Origin: an uncultured Bacteroidota bacterium | GTDB lineage: Bacteria; Bacteroidota; Bacteroidia; Chitinophagales; Chitinophagaceae | Direction: 5' to 3' | DNA length: 12,776 nt | NCBI GenBank assembly: GCA_903912405.1 | Contig: CAIWHF010000169.1 | Span: 1-12,776 of the forward strand | Shown here: in pieces, positions 6,753 through 12,776 of the stretch | How the letters are laid out: each line of letters begins with the position of its first letter | Position numbering within the stretch: the stretch's first letter is position 1 | Notes under the pieces: model-generated | What the model saw: only the letters and a program-made list of their open reading frames with translations | The model's database searches: none | What the model was told of the DNA's origin: nothing | Translations under genes and position numbers: made by a program

Positions 6753-8285
6753 ATGAATATTCAAAAAGTATTAAAGTCATTAGCAATCGATAAAACCAAT
6801 ATCGGTGTTTCAACTGGGGCTAAATGGATTAAAACCAACGCGCCTTTGCTCACTTCTTATTCACCCGTAGATGGAAAGAAAATTGGAATAGCTACCACCG
6901 CTGATGAAAAAACGTACCATGCAGTAATCGACAAAGCAGCTAATGCTTTTAACGATTGGCGTATGTGGCCAGCACCCAAACGAGGCGAGGTGGTTCGACA
7001 AATTGGTAATGAATTACGCAAACATAAAGAAGCTTTAGGCACTTTAGTAAGTTATGAAATGGGCAAAAGTTTGCAAGAGGGGTTGGGAGAAGTACAAGAA
7101 ATGATTGATATCGCAGATTTTGCGGTGGGCCTTTCGCGCCAACTCTATGGATTGACCATTCATAGCGAGCGACCTATGCATAGAATGTATGAGCAGTGGC
7201 ATCCACTAGGTGTTGTAGGTATTATATCTGCATTTAATTTTCCAGTGGCCGTATGGAGTTGGAATAGCTTTTTAGCATGGGTTTGTGGTAATACTTGCGT
7301 TTGGAAACCAAGCGAAAAAACCCCACTGACCGCCATTGCGTGTCAGAAAATTACTGAAAAAGTTTTTAAAGCTAATGGTGTTCCAGAAGGGGTTTCTTGC
7401 CTTATTAATGGCGCTGCCGATATGGGTATTTTAATGTCTAAAGATAGTCGTGTGCCTTTAGTTTCTGCAACGGGTTCTACCCGCATGGGTAAAGCAGTGG
7501 CTGCTACGGTGGCGGGTCGCTTAGGTAAATCGCTATTGGAATTAGGTGGTAATAATGCGATTATTATTTCTCAACATGCCGATCTTAATATGTCTTTAAT
7601 AGGCGCCGTGTTTGGAGCTGTAGGTACAGCCGGACAGCGTTGCACCACTACGCGTCGATTGATTATTCATGAATCTATTTATGATGCCTTCAAAAAGAAA
7701 TTAGTTGCTGCCTACAAACAAATTAAAATTGGTAACCCATTGGATGCTAGCAATCATGTGGGGCCATTAATTGATATCGATGCTGTAAATGCCTATTTGA
7801 ATACGGTGGCAGCTGTTAAAAAAATGGGCGGTAAAGAAGTGGTGAAGTCTGGTGTATTAAGTGGAAAAGGATTTGAAAGTGCTTGCTTCGTGAAGCCATG
7901 TATTTTTGAAGTAGATAATGCGTGGGAAATTGTACAACACGAAACATTTGCTCCTATTTTGTATATCATGCCATATAAAACATTAGAGCAAGCCATTACT
8001 TTGCAAAATGCTGTTCCGCAAGGATTATCCTCTGCAATTATGACCCTCAATATGCGCGAAGCAGAAACCTTCTTATCACACAAAGGAAGCGATTGCGGAA
8101 TTGCCAATGTAAATATTGGTACCAGTGGTGCTGAGATTGGTGGTGCTTTTGGTGGTGAAAAAGAAACCGGTGGTGGTCGTGAGAGCGGCTCTGATAGCTG
8201 GAAAGTATATATGCGCCGACAAACCAATACCATCAATTGGAGCGATAGTTTGCCATTAGCACAAGGTATTAAGTTCAACCTCTAA
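6753..8285 (+). CDS. ALDH7-family aldehyde dehydrogenase (alpha-aminoadipate semialdehyde type)
   Basis: A 510-residue NAD(P)-dependent aldehyde dehydrogenase, close to the antiquitin/ALDH7 length. Key residues are visible: Asn162 in AFNFPVAVWSWN, cofactor Lys185 in CVWKPSEKTP, the ATGSTRMGK loop (239-247), general-base Glu263 in LLELGGNNAI, and catalytic Cys297 in GTAGQRCTTTRR. The C-terminal GGAFGGEKETGGGRESGSDSW segment is typical of ALDH7. Family knowledge: ALDH7 enzymes (AmaB in Pseudomonas, ALDH7A1 in animals) oxidise alpha-aminoadipate semialdehyde, in equilibrium with piperideine-6-carboxylate, to aminoadipate in lysine breakdown. No other lysine-catabolism gene is in view, so this substrate is inferred. 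It sits 18 bases after the epimerase gene and is followed by a strong terminator, making it the last gene of its transcript. Confidence 0.92.
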   Translation: MNIQKVLKSLAIDKTNIGVSTGAKWIKTNAPLLTSYSPVDGKKIGIATTADEKTYHAVIDKAANAFNDWRMWPAPKRGEVVRQIGNELRKHKEALGTLVSYEMGKSLQEGLGEVQEMIDIADFAVGLSRQLYGLTIHSERPMHRMYEQWHPLGVVGIISAFNFPVAVWSWNSFLAWVCGNTCVWKPSEKTPLTAIACQKITEKVFKANGVPEGVSCLINGAADMGILMSKDSRVPLVSATGSTRMGKAVAATVAGRLGKSLLELGGNNAIIISQHADLNMSLIGAVFGAVGTAGQRCTTTRRLIIHESIYDAFKKKLVAAYKQIKIGNPLDASNHVGPLIDIDAVNAYLNTVAAVKKMGGKEVVKSGVLSGKGFESACFVKPCIFEVDNAWEIVQHETFAPILYIMPYKTLEQAITLQNAVPQGLSSAIMTLNMREAETFLSHKGSDCGIANVNIGTSGAEIGGAFGGEKETGGGRESGSDSWKVYMRRQTNTINWSDSLPLAQGIKFNL

Positions 8286-8301
8286 GATATACTCACTATT
8301 C

Positions 8302-8339
8302 AATATGGATGCCAACTGGCATCCATATTTTTATTATTT
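8302..8339 (+). terminator. Rho-independent terminator after the aldehyde dehydrogenase gene
   Basis: A perfect 12-base-pair stem (8302-8313 with 8318-8329; core ATATGGATGCC / GGCATCCATAT) closes the 4-base loop AACT and runs into a T-rich tail (TTTTTATTATTT). It lies 16 bases after the stop codon and separates the GH3-rfbC-ALDH transcript from the helicase gene. Confidence 0.9.
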
Positions 8340-8354
8340 AGCAAACTACCTTTT

Positions 8355-9686
8355 ATGACTTTTGATGATTTAAATTTAAATAAGCCCTTAATTCTTGCTT
8401 TAAAAAAAATGGGTTTGCAACAACCAACGCCCATTCAATATAAATCATTCAACACCATCATGTCGGGTAAAGATGTTTGTGGTATTGCACAAACCGGAAC
8501 GGGTAAGACCTTTGCTTATTTGCTCCCAATCTTAAGGCAATTTGTTTTTACCAACGACAAAACACCTTCGGTTGTTATTTTGGTGCCAACGAGAGAATTG
8601 GTTTTGCAAGTTTTAAAAGCGGCCAAATTATTGAGTGCTTCCATGAGTATAGACATTCAAGGAGTTTATGGAGGGGTCAATATGCGCAATCAAATGAATG
8701 CCTTAGAGCAGGGGTGTAATATAGTAGTTGGCACTCCAGGGCGTCTGTATGATTTATTTTTAAGCGGTTCACTCAAATTAAAAGCGGTAAAAAAATTAGT
8801 TATTGATGAGATGGATGAGATGCTGAATTTGGGATTTAGAGTACAGATCGAACGCATCTTAGATAATCTACCAGAGAAAAGACAAAATCTTTTATTCTCC
8901 GCTACTATTACAGAAGATGTAGAAAAATTATTGCAAGTTTATTTTAAAAGTCCAGAGCAAATTACAGCAGCACCAACCGGTACGCCATTGTTACAAATTG
9001 AGCAGTCCTTAACTGCCGTACCAAATTTCAATACTAAAATTAATTATTTAAGTAGCTTGTTGCAAACAGATGAGAGCATGACGAAAGTGTTGGTTTTTGT
9101 TAGCACCAAGAAATTTGCCGATAAAGTATTTGAATCCTTAACGCCTATTTTGGGCGAACATGTTGGTGTTATTCACTCCAATAAAGCACAAAATAATCGT
9201 TTTGCGACGGTGCAAAAATTTGAAAAGGGCGATTATACATGTTTAATTGCGACGGATATTATTGCGCGCGGTTTGGATGTGGCGGAGGTTACACATGTTA
9301 TTAATTTCGACATTCCCGATACGCCAGAAAATTATATTCATAGAATTGGCAGAACCGGCAGGGCAGATAAAAAAGGTATTGCAATCAGTTTTGCAACCGA
9401 AAAGGAAATGCCTTTTGTGGAAGCCATCGAACAGTTGATGCAACAGCCCATTGTATCATCAGCTCTTCCAGAAAATATTGAAATTTCGGAAATATTAATT
9501 GCAGAAGAAATGCCGGTGATTAGAATGAAAACCGATTTCATAAAACCCTTGAAGCGCGATCCTAATGCAGGTAGCGCCTTTCATGAAAAGTCGGCTAAAA
9601 ATGCTAAGACCAACAAAAAGGTTAGTCATAAAGATAAGATGCTTAAAAAATATGGTAAGCCTAAAAGCAGACCCAAAAAAAGATAA
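8355..9686 (+). CDS. DEAD-box family ATP-dependent RNA helicase with DEMD motif II
   Basis: A 443-residue SF2 RNA helicase with both RecA-like domains. Visible motifs: Q motif QQPTPIQ (22-28), motif I AQTGTGKT (45-52), Ia PTRELVLQV (78-86), Ib TPGRLYDL (127-134), motif II DEMD (151-154), motif III SAT (182-184), IV VLVFVSTKK (245-253), V TDIIARGLDV (300-309) and VI HRIGRTGR (329-336). The last 40 or so residues are a lysine-rich tail (KNAKTNKKVSHKDKML and KKYGKPKSRPKKR), likely for RNA binding. Motif II has Met in place of the usual Ala; the ATP-hydrolysing Asp-Glu and final Asp are kept, so activity is expected. Likely roles are ribosome assembly, RNA turnover or cold adaptation, as for RhlE-type proteins. 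It begins 15 bases past the terminator tail and has no clear promoter or Shine-Dalgarno sequence. Confidence 0.95.
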   Translation: MTFDDLNLNKPLILALKKMGLQQPTPIQYKSFNTIMSGKDVCGIAQTGTGKTFAYLLPILRQFVFTNDKTPSVVILVPTRELVLQVLKAAKLLSASMSIDIQGVYGGVNMRNQMNALEQGCNIVVGTPGRLYDLFLSGSLKLKAVKKLVIDEMDEMLNLGFRVQIERILDNLPEKRQNLLFSATITEDVEKLLQVYFKSPEQITAAPTGTPLLQIEQSLTAVPNFNTKINYLSSLLQTDESMTKVLVFVSTKKFADKVFESLTPILGEHVGVIHSNKAQNNRFATVQKFEKGDYTCLIATDIIARGLDVAEVTHVINFDIPDTPENYIHRIGRTGRADKKGIAISFATEKEMPFVEAIEQLMQQPIVSSALPENIEISEILIAEEMPVIRMKTDFIKPLKRDPNAGSAFHEKSAKNAKTNKKVSHKDKMLKKYGKPKSRPKKR

Positions 9687-9691
9687 GGGAA

Positions 9692-10288
9692 TTATAAGGG
9701 AAGATTTAAGCGATTGAAAAAATCCGCTTCACTTAGTTCTTTTATATCGCCTGGCAATAAGGGGTTTAATGTAATTTGTTCAATTGCTGTTCTTATTAGG
9801 CGTTTGCATCTATGCCCTTTACTAAAAACCATTTTTCGCACTTGATGAAAACGCCCTTCTTGTAAGGTAAATTCCAGCCAAGTTTCGGGTATGCGCGTAT
9901 TAGTAATTTTATAATCATAAATGGTATTTTCAGGGTCATGTATGCGTTCCACCTTGCATGCAGTAGTGGTGAAATGCGTACTTTCGCCAACCCTTATGGG
10001 AACACCTGCGCGCCATTCCTCAATTGTTTCGTCAGTTACAATGCCTGCAACCAGCACAGCATAAACGCGGTAATGAGGTGTTTTACTTTGAAAAAGTAAG
10101 CGTACAATTTTTTTATTATTGGTGAGTAGCAATAAGCCTTCTGAGTCTTTATCTAATCGACCAACCGCATTAGTGCCCTCCGGGAAGGTATAAGATAAGT
10201 TACCTAATAATACAGCATCTCCATCGCTTTTAAATTGCGACAGCATGCCTCTCGGTTTATTGATGATAAAATAACGACGTGCTTCCAT
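9692..10288 (-). CDS. rluE: RluE-type large-subunit rRNA pseudouridine synthase
   Basis: A 198-residue RsuA/RluB/E/F-family pseudouridine synthase. The product starts EARRYFIINKPRGMLSQF, the usual first strand of the catalytic domain, and has GRLDKDSEGLLLLT (43-56) with catalytic Asp46, the substrate-loop Tyr73 in HYRVYAV, and EGRFHQVRKM (144-153). There is no N-terminal S4 RNA-binding domain, which fits RluE (E. coli target U2457 of 23S rRNA) better than RluB or RsuA. Its ATG directly follows the radical SAM stop codon (TAAATG), so the two are co-transcribed. Its stop lies 5 bases from the helicase stop on the other strand. RNA modification next to an RNA helicase is suggestive, but they are on opposite strands. 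The exact uridine modified is inferred. Confidence 0.9.
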   Translation of the reverse strand: MEARRYFIINKPRGMLSQFKSDGDAVLLGNLSYTFPEGTNAVGRLDKDSEGLLLLTNNKKIVRLLFQSKTPHYRVYAVLVAGIVTDETIEEWRAGVPIRVGESTHFTTTACKVERIHDPENTIYDYKITNTRIPETWLEFTLQEGRFHQVRKMVFSKGHRCKRLIRTAIEQITLNPLLPGDIKELSEADFFNRLNLPL

Positions 10289-12526
10289 TTACAAATGGTA
10301 TAACCCCACTTTATACAAGGAATTGATAGGTTTATTATCCCAAAACAATTCAAAATCTTCCAATCCATTTTGTTCGTAATTTTCTTTAATTGCTTTTAAG
10401 GTCCAAATATTTGTTTGGGTATAATGGATGGCTTGCAATATATATTCTAGCCAAGCTGCTTGCTCGGGTGGTGTTTTTATATCGATGCTTGCTTGAGGCG
10501 TTTCGAATTTTAAATTGGCTACTTCCCAAGTTGCACCTTTTTTAGATTTCGTTTGAATGCTTACGCTAGGTTGACTGCCTAAAAAAATGACTTTTGCGTG
10601 AGGACTTGCGGAGTTTACATCGGAATTTTCTAAAGCTGTTTTTATAAAGTCGCTAGATATACTCGTTTTCGGCACTTTGAAATCAAACCATTTATGCAAA
10701 GGGTAGTCGAAGCACGCTTTATGCATATAATTGAAAAGCGACTTTTTTAAGCCATAGCTATAGGCTTCGTGATCTGTTCCTGTTGGGTCGATATGGAGGA
10801 GATCATTATTAGCAAAGGAACCCTTTTCAGGGGAGGCAATTTCAACTTGAAATTTTTCAGGATGCATACCAACGGGGCTATGAACGGTCATGGTAAACTG
10901 ATGCCAATATGCAGAGTGCAATATGTTGGCTTCAAATAATTGTCGCACCATCTCTAATGAGTCAATAGTTTCTTGTGCGGTTTGCGTTGGGAATCCATAC
11001 ATGAGATAGGCATGAACCATGATGCCGGCCTCACAAAAATGTTGATTTACTTTAGCTACTTGCGCTACTGTAATGCCTTTTTGAATTAAGGCTAATAAGC
11101 GATCAGAGGCCACTTCCAATCCACCAGACACTCCAATACAACCTGCTTTTTTTAAGAGCAGACACAGGTCTCGGGTAAATTTTTTCTCAAAGCGGATATT
11201 GGTCCACCATGCAACAACTAATTTTCTTTTTATGATTTCAAGGGCTAATGCTTGCATTAAAGAAGGCGGTGCTGCCTCGTCTACAAAATGAAAACCATTC
11301 GTGCCTGTTTGTTGAATAATGGCTTCCATTCTATCACAGAGCAAACTGGCTGCCACTGGTTCGTACAGTTTTATATAGTCTAGCGAAATATCACAGAAGG
11401 TGCATTTACCCCAATAACATCCGTGCGCCATAGTTAGCTTATTCCATCGGCCATCACTCCATAAACTATGCATGGGGTTGATCATTTCTATTACAGAGAT
11501 ATATTGATCGAGTCGTAAATCACTGTAATCAGGTGTGCCCACATCAGCTTGTTTATAATCCTTGCAAGCGCTTGAATTGCTATAAACGAGTTCGTTATCT
11601 TGTACTAAAAAAGTGCGTTTAAGGTCGGTAGCGTCTATTGTTCCCTTGCAATAAGCAAGTAATTGTTCCATAGGGGCTTCTCCATCATCCAAGCAAATAA
11701 AATCGACATAGGCAAAAACGCGTTTGTCTTCAATGCTGCGCAATTCGGTATTGGCATAGCCGCCACCCAGGGCTACTTTAATATGTGGGTAGTTGTTTTT
11801 TATAAATTGGCCACAACGCAAAGCGGCATAGAGATTGCCTGGAAAGGGAACGCTAATGGCTACGACGGTGGGTTGTTCTTGTTTTATTTTCTCTTTTAGT
11901 AAAGCAATGGTATAGGTGTCTATAAAGCTCAAGTTATTTTCTAGTGCATGATGTAGTTCATCGAAGCGGTTAGCCGAACGACTTATTTTTTCTGCGTAGC
12001 GACTAAAACCAAAATGCGGATCGATGCATTCTTGAATAAAATCGGCCACATCCTCCAAGTACATAGTTGCAATATATTTGGCTTTGTCTTGAATGCCCAT
12101 GGCACCAAAAGCCCATTGCAAATCTTCTATCTGAGCAAATCGATTGGCTTCGGGTAGGAAACTGCGTTGAGCGATAAGATGTGCTAAATTGGGGTTTTTG
12201 CCTTGTAAAAAGGAAATGACAGCATCAATCGTATTGCAATAGTGTTCTTTAAGTAAGGCTATTCGTTGGGCGTTTTCAGAATACGTATCGGTAGCAACAT
12301 ATTGCTCAAAAACATGTTCTAATCCTTTTTTCGAAAATACGGCTAAGAGCACTTCAATGCCCAGGTCTACCTGAAAAGAGCAGATCTTTTTGGTATTTAG
12401 AAAGCCTTTCAAATATGCCGTTGCGGGGTAGGGCGTATTTAATTGAGTAAACGGCGGTGTAAGTAGTAATAGCTTGTCTTGCAAAAGCAGCAGTATTAAG
12501 AATGTAAAAATACCGTTTATAATCAA
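10289..12526 (-). CDS. B12-binding-type radical SAM protein of unknown function
   Basis: A protein of up to 745 residues. An N-terminal Rossmann-like B12-binding region spans about 16-290 (KLLLLTPPF, FQVDLGIEVL, VVAISVPFPGNLYAAL, KVALGGGYANTEL), without a clear DxHxxG cobalamin-ligand motif. The radical SAM core (about 360-560) contains Cys370, Cys375 and Cys378 (HGCYWGKCTFCD), then FHFVDEAAP (413-420), SGGLEVASDRLL (467-478) and AYLMYGFPTQT (506-516). A C-terminal region of about 180 residues is family-specific. The reaction is unknown; relatives do methylations, ring rearrangements or glycan and RiPP modification. The furthest upstream start is TTG at 12526, behind in-frame TAG and TAA stops; TTG at 12484 would give the usual short lead-in to KLLLLTPPF and removes a hydrophobic stretch. 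There is no early in-frame ATG. It is the first gene of an operon with the pseudouridine synthase. Confidence 0.88.
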   Translation of the reverse strand: MIINGIFTFLILLLLQDKLLLLTPPFTQLNTPYPATAYLKGFLNTKKICSFQVDLGIEVLLAVFSKKGLEHVFEQYVATDTYSENAQRIALLKEHYCNTIDAVISFLQGKNPNLAHLIAQRSFLPEANRFAQIEDLQWAFGAMGIQDKAKYIATMYLEDVADFIQECIDPHFGFSRYAEKISRSANRFDELHHALENNLSFIDTYTIALLKEKIKQEQPTVVAISVPFPGNLYAALRCGQFIKNNYPHIKVALGGGYANTELRSIEDKRVFAYVDFICLDDGEAPMEQLLAYCKGTIDATDLKRTFLVQDNELVYSNSSACKDYKQADVGTPDYSDLRLDQYISVIEMINPMHSLWSDGRWNKLTMAHGCYWGKCTFCDISLDYIKLYEPVAASLLCDRMEAIIQQTGTNGFHFVDEAAPPSLMQALALEIIKRKLVVAWWTNIRFEKKFTRDLCLLLKKAGCIGVSGGLEVASDRLLALIQKGITVAQVAKVNQHFCEAGIMVHAYLMYGFPTQTAQETIDSLEMVRQLFEANILHSAYWHQFTMTVHSPVGMHPEKFQVEIASPEKGSFANNDLLHIDPTGTDHEAYSYGLKKSLFNYMHKACFDYPLHKWFDFKVPKTSISSDFIKTALENSDVNSASPHAKVIFLGSQPSVSIQTKSKKGATWEVANLKFETPQASIDIKTPPEQAAWLEYILQAIHYTQTNIWTLKAIKENYEQNGLEDFELFWDNKPINSLYKVGLYHL

Positions 12527-12752
12527 AGATTACTATAAAACAGCGTTATAATTACATAGTTCCTATACTTCTAGTAGAACTACATGCACATCAATGTTTG
12601 TTTGGGTATTAGCACCAATGTTTTTTTCTGTATTATGCAATTGTTAAGAAGTGAGAAACTTCCTGTAAAATTATGGATAAGCCGTCAAAGATAATATCTT
12701 TACATTGATTAAAAATTATATCAAATTATTGGTAAACAAATAAATCTATTTT
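12527..12752. promoter_or_regulatory. Divergent intergenic region before the right edge
   Basis: A 226-base AT-rich spacer between the radical SAM gene and a possible plus-strand gene. It holds a near -7 element TATCTTTA (12695-12702, plus strand), an imperfect inverted repeat TAGTTC...GAACTA whose centre TTCTA-G-TAGAA (12569-12579) is perfect, and a direct repeat of CAATGTTT (12592-12599 and 12616-12623). Any of these could be regulatory; none is strong. No coding frame is evident. Confidence 0.35.
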
Positions 12753-12776
12753 ATGTCGTTAAAATCTCTTTTAAAT
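12753..12776 (+). CDS. Possible start of a plus-strand gene, cut by the right edge
   Basis: ATG at 12753 opens a frame MSLKSLLN that runs off the right edge. It follows a promoter-like AT-rich stretch with a TATCTTTA near-match 51-58 bases upstream and no competing gene, so a real start is plausible. Eight codons are too few to name a family. Confidence 0.35.

Noticed and set aside
7793..8278. Minus-strand open frame of 161 codons
   Set aside because: It is antisense to the ALDH7 gene, which is intact across this stretch; the low-complexity proline/serine/isoleucine content is typical of a shadow frame.
8347..8354. TACCTTTT as a -7 box for the helicase gene
   Set aside because: It abuts the ATG, has a T in place of the final G and lacks a -33 element, so it would give a leaderless transcript from a poor promoter.
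9683..9702. Direct repeat of ATAAGGGAA (9683-9691 and 9694-9702)
   Set aside because: Only two 9-base copies across the two gene ends; likely chance or a small duplication, with no sign of a mobile-element target site.
12485..12526. N-terminal membrane anchor on the radical SAM protein
   Set aside because: The hydrophobic stretch exists only if TTG 12526 is used; the conserved fold begins at KLLLLTPPF and a later TTG gives a normal cytoplasmic start.
12648..12662. Small hairpin GAAGT-GAGAA-ACTTC
   Set aside because: A 5-base-pair stem with no T-run after it is too weak to call a terminator or operator.
1..12776. Mobile element, prophage, CRISPR array, defence island or RNA gene
   Set aside because: No transposase, integrase, phage gene, regularly spaced repeat, tRNA or rRNA could be seen; the genes are metabolic, envelope and RNA-handling functions in normal operons.

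Overview
The window looks like chromosomal DNA from a member of the Bacteroidota, most plausibly the Chitinophagales/Sphingobacteriales side. The sequence is AT-rich, its genes almost entirely lack Shine-Dalgarno sequences, and TAnnTTTG-type -7 elements stand in the main divergent promoter region. It also carries the DUF4292 lipoprotein family, which is typical of this phylum. This placement is inferred from gene content, not from a phylogenetic marker. I see no rRNA, tRNA, CRISPR array, insertion sequence or prophage.

Left block (1-4494, all minus strand): a tight, probably single operon read dut -> sugar-nucleotide transferase with a left-handed beta-helix tail -> TPR protein -> DUF4292 lipoprotein -> rfbF (glucose-1-phosphate cytidylyltransferase, cut by the left edge). 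After a 9-base gap behind dut, every junction abuts or overlaps (TAAATG, 8-base overlap, 1-base TAATG overlap). The block joins nucleotide sanitation to envelope functions: nucleotide-sugar synthesis, a secreted TPR scaffold and a LolB-like outer-membrane lipoprotein.

Middle block (4661-8285, plus strand): divergent from dut across a 166-base AT-rich spacer. It holds a GH3-family acyl-adenylating enzyme, an RmlC-type nucleotide-sugar 3,5-epimerase and an ALDH7-family aldehyde dehydrogenase, closed by a clear intrinsic terminator (8302-8339). A DEAD-box RNA helicase follows (8355-9686) whose motif II reads DEMD, not DEAD.

Right block (9692-12526, minus strand): a B12-binding-type radical SAM protein with a CX4CX2C cluster motif and a non-ATG start. 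It is followed directly (TAAATG) by an RluE-type pseudouridine synthase that converges on the helicase with 5 bases between stop codons. From 12527 to the right edge lies a divergent intergenic region and the possible first eight codons of another plus-strand gene.

Most of this is ordinary housekeeping and envelope content. The points most worth a second look are the non-canonical radical SAM motif, the DEMD helicase, the LolB-like lipoprotein in an overlapping operon joined to rfbF, and the bacterial GH3 enzyme. I found no convincing wholly new system.
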